Assembly (NCBI GenBank): GCA_964372115.1
Contig: CAYJPN010000037.1
Coordinates: forward strand, 1 to 52,705
DNA from: CG2-30-36-16 sp964372115
GTDB taxonomy: Bacteria; Bacteroidota; Ignavibacteria; Ignavibacteriales; Ignavibacteriaceae
DNA length: 52,705 nucleotides
Direction of reading: 5' to 3'
Shown: one piece after another, positions 18,151 to 25,679 of the stretch
Layout of the letters: every line of letters begins with the position of its first letter
Position numbering within the stretch: position 1 is the first letter of the stretch
The notes under the pieces: model-generated
Told to the model about the DNA's origin: nothing
Database searches by the model: none
What the model saw: only the letters and a program-made list of their open reading frames with translations
Made by a program: the position numbers and the translations under genes

Positions 18151-19394
18151 ACCACGAATCAGTTAATCCCGTTCCGATTAAAACGAAATTTTTTACTCCC
18201 GGTGTGTTAGTGCTCGTTGTAATTGCGCTTAACGGATTAGTATTCCTTATGGGAAGATTTTTCTTCGGGCTTGGCGCTGTTACAAACCTTAATAATCAAT
18301 TTCCCTGGGGATTATGGATTGGAGTTGATGTAGCTGCCGGTGTTGCGCTTGCAGCCGGTGGATTTACAACGGCTGCTCTCGGTCATGTTATGCATCGCGA
18401 AAAATATGCCGCAATTATTCGTCCCGCGCTGCTTACCGCTATGCTTGGCTACACTTTTGTTGCCATGGGGGTTTTTGTTGATATCGGAAGATGGTATTTC
18501 ATTTGGCATCCGCTTGTTATGTGGAATGGTAACTCAGCTTTGTTTGAGGTTGGTATTTGTGTTATGATTTATATGAGTGTTCTCTATATTGAATTTCTTC
18601 CAATTGTTACTGAAAGATTTATTGGAAAAGTTAATTTGCCCTGGTTTCTATCAGGTTTAAATAAGGTTGTAGATAAAATATTGAGATTGCTCGATCGCGG
18701 ACTTTCAAAAACAATGTTTATATTCATAATAGCCGGAGTTGTTCTCTCAACACTTCATCAATCATCACTCGGTACTTTAATGGTTATTGCCGGACCAAAA
18801 ATGCATCCGCTTTGGCAGACTCCTATTCTTCCGCTTTTATTTTTATTATCCGCAATTTCTGTAGGATTTCCAATGGTGATTTTCGAATCGCTTCTTGCTT
18901 CACGTTCGCTAAAATTAAAACCTGAGATGCACGTTCTTTCAAGATTAGGATCGATGATTGCGCCTTTACTTGGAATTTATCTCGCATTCAAAATTGGTGA
19001 TATGTTCATCCGCGAAACTTTTGTTTATCTAACCGAATTTAATACTGCAAGTATAATGTTTACCATCGAACTTCTTTTCGGCGTAATAATTCCATTAAGA
19101 ATGTTCCTTTCACCAAAAGTTTTAAAATCACCTCCCTTGCTTTTTACTGCATCTGCATTAGTTGTGTTTGGAGTATTGCTAAACCGAATAAATAATTTTA
19201 TTGTGGCTTATACCCCGCCTTACGCAACCGAATCATATTTCCCGTCGTTCGGTGAAATTTCTGTTACAGTTGGATTTGCGTCAATGTTAATTCTCATCTA
19301 TAGGTTTATTGTTATGAATTTTCCTGTTATAAGCGTACCCGGAAAACAATCTGCCCAACCCACTAAATACTCAATAAGGGGGGCTGAAAAATGA
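18147..19394 (+). CDS. NrfD/HybB-family quinone-interacting membrane subunit
   Basis: A 415-residue integral membrane protein with about ten predicted helices, matching the HybB branch of the NrfD/PsrC family. Recognisable stretches are QFPWGLWIGVDVAAGVALAAGGF near residue 50 and LSTLHQSSLGTLMVIAGPKMHPLWQTP near residue 200, both typical of HybB. Such subunits carry no haem and exchange electrons with the menaquinone pool. The ATG overlaps the preceding stop and is preceded by a strong GAGGAGG site, and the 3' end overlaps the cytochrome gene. The three genes therefore form one translationally coupled complex. Confidence 0.93.
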   Translation: MNHESVNPVPIKTKFFTPGVLVLVVIALNGLVFLMGRFFFGLGAVTNLNNQFPWGLWIGVDVAAGVALAAGGFTTAALGHVMHREKYAAIIRPALLTAMLGYTFVAMGVFVDIGRWYFIWHPLVMWNGNSALFEVGICVMIYMSVLYIEFLPIVTERFIGKVNLPWFLSGLNKVVDKILRLLDRGLSKTMFIFIIAGVVLSTLHQSSLGTLMVIAGPKMHPLWQTPILPLLFLLSAISVGFPMVIFESLLASRSLKLKPEMHVLSRLGSMIAPLLGIYLAFKIGDMFIRETFVYLTEFNTASIMFTIELLFGVIIPLRMFLSPKVLKSPPLLFTASALVVFGVLLNRINNFIVAYTPPYATESYFPSFGEISVTVGFASMLILIYRFIVMNFPVISVPGKQSAQPTKYSIRGAEK

Positions 19395-20530
19395 AAAAGA
19401 TTTTAGTTTTTGCATTAACATTAATTTTTTCGTGTGGAATAAGCGCGCAGCAAAGTCCCGGCAAAAATCATTCTAAGTTAAACATCAGTTGTAAAACATG
19501 TCATATTTGTAATGTTCCAACAAAAGATGACCCGTGTCTTATTCCCTGTCCCAGAGAAAATATCGCAACGGTTTATCAAAAACCTGAACAAACCCCTGAA
19601 CTTTTTATTATAGATGAGATAAGTGATAGATATAATCCAGTTTATTTTTCACACAGGCTGCATGCAGAGATGTCTAATATGTCAGGTGGCTGTGAAAATT
19701 GTCATCATTTTAACACATCGGGACCCATATTGCGATGTAATAGTTGTCATGAATCATCAAGGAAACGAGAAAATGTCAGCCTTCCTGATCTTAAAGGTGC
19801 GTATCACAGGCAATGCATGGATTGCCACCGCGAATGGAGTCATGAAACGGGATGCAATTCGTGTCATACTTTAAAGAAAAATTTAACGGATTCGAAACAA
19901 GATAGTACTAAGAAAAAGTTTTTAGGGAAGGTTCATCCGGTCGTCTTAGAGCCGACTAAAATTACTTACCAAACTAATTCAGATAAAGGAAAACTTGTAA
20001 CATTTTATCATGATGATCATACAAAAAAATTTGGATTAAACTGCATAGGCTGCCACAAACAAGATACCTGTACAAAATGCCACGATGTAAATAGAAATTC
20101 TGATCCAAAACTTAAACCGGTTGTGGCAAATAAAACTTTTGAAGAACAACATAAAAATTGTATAAGTTGTCATAAAGGAAATGATTGCAGCAACTGCCAT
20201 AGCAACACTGAACTCCAGCCATTTGATCACGCGAAAAAAACCGGCTGGGCTTTAAGTAAACATCATATAAATCTTGCATGTTCAAAATGCCATGGTTCGA
20301 AACTTCCCTTTAAGAAAGTTGATAATAAATGTTTAAGCTGTCATCAGGATTGGAACAATGAAACATTTAATCATACTGTCACAGGTCTGCAACTTAACGA
20401 AATACATTTAGACCTGAGTTGTGAAGATTGTCATGTGGAAAATAACTACGCAAAAAAACCAGGCTGCGATGGTTGTCATGAAGATTTTGTTTATCCGAAA
20501 AATAAACCGGGAAAGTTGATTGGTAAATAG
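19391..20530 (+). CDS. Periplasmic 13-haem c-type cytochrome
   Basis: A 379-residue secreted protein with a signal peptide ending at about ISAQ and thirteen CxxCH haem-binding motifs, beginning at Cys34, 101, 116, 142, 155, 218, 227, 257, 266, 297, 314, 344 and 359. Many free His residues are available as distal ligands. A conserved-looking segment after the first haem, CNVPTKDDPCLIPCPR (residues 40-55), contains three extra Cys not in haem motifs. No catalytic site is evident, so its role is probably electron carriage or storage. It is translationally coupled to the NrfD-like gene (ATGA overlap, GGGGGG-rich ribosome site). This is the last gene before a 285-base gap and the regulatory genes. 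Confidence 0.94.
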   Translation: MKKILVFALTLIFSCGISAQQSPGKNHSKLNISCKTCHICNVPTKDDPCLIPCPRENIATVYQKPEQTPELFIIDEISDRYNPVYFSHRLHAEMSNMSGGCENCHHFNTSGPILRCNSCHESSRKRENVSLPDLKGAYHRQCMDCHREWSHETGCNSCHTLKKNLTDSKQDSTKKKFLGKVHPVVLEPTKITYQTNSDKGKLVTFYHDDHTKKFGLNCIGCHKQDTCTKCHDVNRNSDPKLKPVVANKTFEEQHKNCISCHKGNDCSNCHSNTELQPFDHAKKTGWALSKHHINLACSKCHGSKLPFKKVDNKCLSCHQDWNNETFNHTVTGLQLNEIHLDLSCEDCHVENNYAKKPGCDGCHEDFVYPKNKPGKLIGK

Positions 20531-20650
20531 TTATTCTGGTGTGCGAATATTGAAATATTTTTAATCGCCGCTTACTGCCTTTAGTGCAGACGCGGAAACG
20601 AATATGTGATTGAATAGAAAAGTATTATATATAGGATAATAAAACTTTAC

Positions 20651-20667
20651 CACGAAATGGTTTCGTG
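20651..20667. promoter_or_regulatory. Perfect 7-3-7 inverted repeat upstream of the kinase gene
   Basis: CACGAAA (20651-20657) and TTTCGTG (20661-20667) flank TGG. It lies about 150 bases before the first haem kinase gene and about 120 bases after the cytochrome stop. It could be a binding site for the NtrC-type regulator encoded downstream, or a transcript hairpin. There is no T tract, so a terminator is less likely. Confidence 0.4.
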
Positions 20668-20815
20668 ACAACAATTAAATTAATATTCGCAATTTTGTGA
20701 AAAGTAATTTCGTTCCATCCGACAATGGCTGATAGTTTTGGAATGAGTTCGAATAAATATTAATGAGTAAAATAAAAAGACGAAACAAGCTTAGCTTGAT
20801 AGTCAAAAAAATATT

Positions 20816-22681
20816 ATGTTCAATAAAATAGGTTTCCGTTTAATATTTGTTGTGGCGTTAACATCGCTTGTAATAATCGGCGTATTCGCTTACTTTAATA
20901 TTAAATCGCAAAGCAGCAGCTTAATCTCCGAAGTTGAAAGACATGCAAACCAGCTTGGTGAAACAGTTATATCCAGCACCCGGTTCGATATGATGCTTAA
21001 TCAAAGAGATAGAATTCAACAAACAATAAATTCAATAGGCATGCAGCCGCAAATAAGAGATGTTAGGATCATTAATAAAATAGGAGAGATTCTCTACTCT
21101 TCCAATCCTCATAATATTAATACAATGGTTGATAAACGTGCCGAAAGCTGTTACGCCTGTCATTCAGAGGATAAACCGCTTGAACAAATCTCTATCACTG
21201 AAAGAACCCGGGTATTTAGGGTTCACCCTGATTCCAACCGTGTAATTGGAATTATTACTCCAATCTATAATGCAAAATCATGCTGGCAGGCTGAGTGTCA
21301 TGCTCATCCTAAAAATCAAAAAGTACTTGGTGTTTTGGATGTTTCAATTTCTCTTGCGGAAGTTGATAAGGCAATAGTTATAAGAGAATGGGAGATTGTA
21401 ATCTTCGCAATTATTGCAATAATTGTGGTTGGTTTATTGATTGCATTTTTTGTAAGACGCTGGGTTTCTATTCCTGTTAATCATTTATTAAGTGGTACAC
21501 ATCAGGTTAGCCAGGGAAATTTAAATTATGTAGTTAAAGATCTTGGTAATGATGAAATAGGAAAACTCGGCGAATCGTTTAATAATATGACGAAGAAATT
21601 ATCCGAAGCACGGATGCAGCTTTTTCAATCTGATAAAATGGCTTCCCTTGGAAGATTGGCGGCAGGTGTTGCGCACGAAATTAATAATCCGCTTACGGGT
21701 GTTTTAACTTACAGTAGTTTTTTGTTAAAGAGGACAAAAGATAATCCGGAATTCCAGGAGGATCTGGGTGTTATTGTAAGAGAAACTTTGCGCAGCAGAG
21801 AAATTGTAAAAAGCTTATTGGATTTTGCGCGCCAATCGGTTCCTAAAAAAAGCGTTGCCGATATAAATGAAATAATAGAAAAAGCAATTAGCGTAATTGA
21901 AACTCAGTTATCAATAAAAAAAATAAAAATCATTAAACAGTCCGAGGGTAATTTGCCCAAGATAACTGTTGACGCGAACCAGATGCAGCAAGTATTCATT
22001 AATCTTTTTGTAAATGGTTCGGATGCTATTAGCAAAGAAGGGGGAACAATTACAACCGAAACAAAACATATTTCTCTTTCCCCGTTCGGTGTTGCTCAAA
22101 TAAAAAAAGCATCTTGCCCAAAACGCCATAGCTTAATTGATAATGAATTTAAAATTGACGGGCTGCCGGCTTTGAAAGTTAAAGTTGTTTCAAACAGCAA
22201 TGAAGGAATAATTCATCTCGACCCCGTTTACGGCAAACACAGAAACCATTTTAAACTTGGTTTTAACATTGATAAAAATACAAAATTTGTTTGCCCGGAT
22301 TGTAAAAGTTCTATTGTGCAACCGGATAAATTATGTCCTAAATGCGGGGCGCCGGTTCTTTCATTTGAGATTAACGGACACGGTGTTTATGAGGTATGTT
22401 CTTCAGAAAACAGCGACTGGGAAAAGTGGGAGTTTGTTGATTCAGCAGGGTTAAAAGAATATATCGAAGTTCGTCTTAGCGACACTGGAAGTGGAATAAG
22501 TAATGATGATCTGCCGAAAATCTTTGAGCCGTTTTTTTCAACAAAAGGACAAAAAGGAACAGGGCTTGGTTTAGCCGTTATATGGGGAATTATTGATAAT
22601 CACAATGGAACAATAAATGTTGAAAGTGAAGAAGGAAAAGGTACAACTTTTATCATCCGGCTTCCAATTTCGCAAAAGTAA
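20816..22681 (+). CDS. Histidine kinase with diheme periplasmic domain and zinc-ribbon insertion
   Basis: A 621-residue membrane histidine kinase. Helices at about residues 7-27 and 192-212 flank a periplasmic domain with a canonical haem motif C112-YA-C115-H116 and a long CX4CH motif C156-WQAE-C161-H162. HAMP follows (about 212-265), then HisKA with the phospho-acceptor His287 (VAHEINNPL). HATPase has its N box at 393-404, D556 in SDTGSG and G2 box GTGLGL at 581-586. Between the N box and D556 there is an insertion of about 130 residues (about 415-548) with Cys434, the pairs C493/C496 and C507/C510, and Cys528. The C493-C510 part reads as a zinc ribbon. Most kinases have only about 30-40 residues there. 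Probably senses periplasmic redox state or a gas ligand. Two response regulators follow. Confidence 0.93.
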   Translation: MFNKIGFRLIFVVALTSLVIIGVFAYFNIKSQSSSLISEVERHANQLGETVISSTRFDMMLNQRDRIQQTINSIGMQPQIRDVRIINKIGEILYSSNPHNINTMVDKRAESCYACHSEDKPLEQISITERTRVFRVHPDSNRVIGIITPIYNAKSCWQAECHAHPKNQKVLGVLDVSISLAEVDKAIVIREWEIVIFAIIAIIVVGLLIAFFVRRWVSIPVNHLLSGTHQVSQGNLNYVVKDLGNDEIGKLGESFNNMTKKLSEARMQLFQSDKMASLGRLAAGVAHEINNPLTGVLTYSSFLLKRTKDNPEFQEDLGVIVRETLRSREIVKSLLDFARQSVPKKSVADINEIIEKAISVIETQLSIKKIKIIKQSEGNLPKITVDANQMQQVFINLFVNGSDAISKEGGTITTETKHISLSPFGVAQIKKASCPKRHSLIDNEFKIDGLPALKVKVVSNSNEGIIHLDPVYGKHRNHFKLGFNIDKNTKFVCPDCKSSIVQPDKLCPKCGAPVLSFEINGHGVYEVCSSENSDWEKWEFVDSAGLKEYIEVRLSDTGSGISNDDLPKIFEPFFSTKGQKGTGLGLAVIWGIIDNHNGTINVESEEGKGTTFIIRLPISQK

Positions 22682-22690
22682 GTTTGATTT

Positions 22691-23497
22691 ATGAGTAAAC
22701 CTTCGAACATATTAGTTATTGATGATGAGCAGGTGATCATTGACGCAGTAGTAAAAATCTGTAAACTCGAAAATTATTCGGTTGATGGTGCGTTAAACGT
22801 AAAAACTGCAATTGAAAAGTTCTCGAAAAATTATTATTCAATTATTATTTGCGATATAATGATGCCAGACGGCGATGGATTTCAAATTCTTGACGAACTT
22901 CGAAAACGAAATATTGACAGCGCCTTAATTATGATGACCGGTTATTCAACTGTTGAAAATGCAGTAAATTCTCTTTATCATGGCGCAGTGGATTTTATAC
23001 CTAAACCGTTTACAATGGACGAGCTTCTTAATGCGGTATTTCGTGCAAATAATTATCATAAGATTAAAAAGAAACAGGAAGTACTATTCCGACAAAATTT
23101 AGGGCATAGTCTTCTTTATGTTACTTGTCCTGCAAAATATTTACGCCTCGGTTACTCAAGTTGGATGCTGCAGGAGAAAGACGGAAGTGTTTTAATTGGT
23201 ATTTGCGACCTTTTGCTTAAAACAATTGATTCAATAATTGATATAGAATTTCTTGCCCCTGAAGATGAAATTGTACAGGGCGTCAGTTGTTTTACAATTA
23301 TGACATACGACGAAAGAATACATAAAATTCTGTCACCATTATCGGGCAGAATCATTGAAGTAAATCAAAATATTAAATCGAATGTGCACCTAATTGAAAA
23401 AGATCCTTACTTTGAAGGATGGGTATATCGAATTATCCCGGACAATATTGCTTATGAAATCAAACATTTAGTCCCTTATAGTTCGGATATATTGTAA
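22691..23497 (+). CDS. Response regulator with degenerate GcvH-like output domain
   Basis: A 268-residue protein. Residues 1-125 are a typical receiver: acidic D11-D12, phospho-acceptor D55 (IIICDIMMPDGDG), switch T83 and K105 in PKPF. Residues about 140-250 read as a glycine-cleavage H-protein/lipoyl fold, with SSWMLQEKDGSVLIGICDLL and SPLSGRIIEVNQNI...DPYFEGWVYRI matching the GcvH pattern. At the position of the lipoylated lysine, seven residues before SP, there is Glu208, so lipoylation is not expected. No DNA-binding domain is present. It starts 9 bases after the haem kinase and probably receives its phosphate. Output is likely a protein contact; this is inference. Confidence 0.88.
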   Translation: MSKPSNILVIDDEQVIIDAVVKICKLENYSVDGALNVKTAIEKFSKNYYSIIICDIMMPDGDGFQILDELRKRNIDSALIMMTGYSTVENAVNSLYHGAVDFIPKPFTMDELLNAVFRANNYHKIKKKQEVLFRQNLGHSLLYVTCPAKYLRLGYSSWMLQEKDGSVLIGICDLLLKTIDSIIDIEFLAPEDEIVQGVSCFTIMTYDERIHKILSPLSGRIIEVNQNIKSNVHLIEKDPYFEGWVYRIIPDNIAYEIKHLVPYSSDIL

Positions 23498-23550
23498 AAT
23501 TGTTTTTATTTAGAGTTTTAATATAATTTAAATTTAGTAGGAGAAATGTC

Positions 23551-24714
23551 ATGCCTTTATTCATACTTGCAGTAATCGTATTCATCATTGCGGATATTTT
23601 AATCCGGATGATTGGAAAGCGTTTGAATGAAAAGAAGCAAAAGAAAGAACGCGAAATTGTATTGCAGGAAAGTCTTAACCTGGATTTTACTAGCGAGGCA
23701 AAATCACTAAAGCGTGCCGAAGTGCCAAATTCAAAAGCTAAAATTCTTTGTGTTGATGACGAAGAAGTTATACTTGGCAGCTTCCGAAAAATTTTAGTGC
23801 TTGACGGCTACTCTGTTGATACAGTGGAAACCGGACAGGAAGCAATCGGTCTGATTCAAAAACATCATTATGATTTTGTTTTTACAGATTTAAAAATGCC
23901 GCTGATGGATGGAGTTGAGGTAACTAAAGCTGTTAAACATACTCGCCCCGATATTGACGTTATCATAATTACAGGGTATGCATCTGTAGAAACGGCTGTT
24001 GAAACAATGAAATACGGTGCAATGGATTATGTTCAAAAACCATTTACTGAAGATGAACTTCTTGATTTTGTGAAGAAAACATTGATTAAAAGACAGGATA
24101 AAATTCAGAAACAGCTTAAGCCACAAGTTCATATTACGCATGTTCCTTCTTCTGACGATTTCGTCAAAGGTGAGTTTTCAATTCCGGGTGGAGTGTTCAT
24201 CGACAAAAACCATACATGGTTAAGTATAAATCAAGAAGGAATTGCTAAAGTTGGCATAGATGATTTTGCTAAAAAACTCATCGGGAAAATAGATTCAATC
24301 GAGTTTCCGAACCTTGGTATGAATATAAAAGCAGGTCAGCCGCTGTTTACAATTAAGCAAGGAAATAGAAGTGTTGCCTTTAATTCACCGGTAACAGGTA
24401 AAGTGTCGCAATTAAACACACTACTGGCAGACAATCTTTCTGCGCTCGATATTACTCCTTATGAAAGAAACTGGATTTGCGCGCTTGATACCGATATGAT
24501 TGACGATGAAATAAAAGTAATGAGCATCGGCAAATCGGCAGTAGCGTTATTCCAAACTGATATAGAAAAGTTCAAAGAGATAATGAATGATCTTCTAAAA
24601 TCTAAAAAGGAAGAAGGCGAATATATTGAAGAAGACCAATTGTATATTGGTCATCTTGAGAGACTTTCCGATGGTAACTGGCAGAAAATAATAGCAGAGT
24701 TTTTTATAAAATAA
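23551..24714 (+). CDS. Membrane-anchored response regulator with degenerate GcvH-like domain
   Basis: A 387-residue protein. An N-terminal hydrophobic helix (about residues 3-20) followed by a basic segment predicts an inner-membrane anchor with the rest in the cytoplasm. The receiver (about 64-180) has D69-D70, phospho-acceptor D113 and K163 in QKPF. Residues about 210-312 are GcvH-like: KNHTWLSINQEGIAKVGIDDFA and AGQPLFTIKQGN...SPVTGKV. Asn272 sits at the lipoyl-lysine position, seven residues before SP, so the domain is probably not lipoylated. The last 70 residues are acidic and helical. A clear GGAG ribosome site precedes the ATG. It is the second receiver-GcvH fusion in a row. Confidence 0.88.
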   Translation: MPLFILAVIVFIIADILIRMIGKRLNEKKQKKEREIVLQESLNLDFTSEAKSLKRAEVPNSKAKILCVDDEEVILGSFRKILVLDGYSVDTVETGQEAIGLIQKHHYDFVFTDLKMPLMDGVEVTKAVKHTRPDIDVIIITGYASVETAVETMKYGAMDYVQKPFTEDELLDFVKKTLIKRQDKIQKQLKPQVHITHVPSSDDFVKGEFSIPGGVFIDKNHTWLSINQEGIAKVGIDDFAKKLIGKIDSIEFPNLGMNIKAGQPLFTIKQGNRSVAFNSPVTGKVSQLNTLLADNLSALDITPYERNWICALDTDMIDDEIKVMSIGKSAVALFQTDIEKFKEIMNDLLKSKKEEGEYIEEDQLYIGHLERLSDGNWQKIIAEFFIK

Positions 24715-24769
24715 AAATGTATGTAATTTTAATAGACGTGTTTTTAATTAATTGATATAAGATAAAATA

Positions 24770-25504
24770 ATGTCGAACCAAATAAATTATTTAAATAACA
24801 TTTATGAAAATATTAAATGTATCTGGATGGCATCGGAAGTAATAAGTTACAAACTTTGCGATAAAGGGTTCGATTGCGAAAATTGCCAGTTTGACAAAGT
24901 AATGCAAAACTTAGGCGGCGGTGCAACAATTTTTGAAGCATCGCCGGCTGCAAACCAAAGAAATTACCTTCTTGAAAAAATTGATAAGGTGCTCGAACAG
25001 CCTTATGACCCGGTATGTTATTATTTAAATAACCAAATGGTTGTAAAACACTTGTTTTCAAACACCTACTATTTGGGTATAAGCAACACAGCAATGTTAT
25101 TACTTGACAATTTAAATTCGGTTTGCGAATGTGAAAAAAACAGTTATGTGCTTTTAAACGACCCGATATTTAAGTTTACCGGAGATTGGGGTTCAATAGC
25201 GGTTAGAGCGCCGATGAATTTTATGTTCCTCGAAAAACTTAATCTACCGGGGGAAGAATTATCCGTACACAAATGGCTGGCAATTGTAGCTGTTAACCCT
25301 ACGGATATTTCGCCTGTTAAAATTTCGGAACATGAGTGGTACAATAGAAGAATAAGTTTGGCAAATTATCTTAAAAATTATAGCCACAATTCCGTAAATG
25401 GCAGTTTAAGAATGAAGGAAGGCGAGGAACAAGGAAAGTATCTCTACCAGTTAATCGGAAAACCCGATTATTTAAAACTGCTACGGATGATGTTCCAGAC
25501 CTAA
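24770..25504 (+). CDS. Stand-alone GcvH-like protein with Cys motif
   Basis: A 244-residue cytoplasmic protein without a receiver. Near the N terminus is a Cys-containing motif YKLCDKGFDCENCQFDKVM (C30, C36, C39), which could bind a metal or act as a redox switch. Residues about 86-177 follow the GcvH pattern (NDPIFKFTGDWGSIAVRAPMN then LPGEELSVHKWLAIVAVNP). The residue at the lipoyl-lysine position is Trp140 if Ala147-Pro148 is matched to SP, so lipoylation is not expected. It follows two receiver-GcvH fusions and precedes the second haem kinase. I think it belongs to the same signalling chain; no function is known to me. Confidence 0.8.
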   Translation: MSNQINYLNNIYENIKCIWMASEVISYKLCDKGFDCENCQFDKVMQNLGGGATIFEASPAANQRNYLLEKIDKVLEQPYDPVCYYLNNQMVVKHLFSNTYYLGISNTAMLLLDNLNSVCECEKNSYVLLNDPIFKFTGDWGSIAVRAPMNFMFLEKLNLPGEELSVHKWLAIVAVNPTDISPVKISEHEWYNRRISLANYLKNYSHNSVNGSLRMKEGEEQGKYLYQLIGKPDYLKLLRMMFQT

Positions 25505-25679
25505 AATTAATTGCCATAAAACAACCACAGACTCTTTATTTATTAAAGTCTGCTATTTTTGATAAATCCGCACAAGTAGCGTCTTTATCTCCATCATTTA
25601 ATTTTATTACATTTATTTATTCACTTACTTTTGTAGTTGATTTTTTCGGCATTGCCCAGCGGGCACAGGCACAGCAAAA

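Noticed and set aside
20700..20740. Second possible sigma-54 site (TGGCTGATAGTTTTGG)
   Set aside because: The spacing between the two elements is wrong by about one to two bases and the -12 GC is missing.
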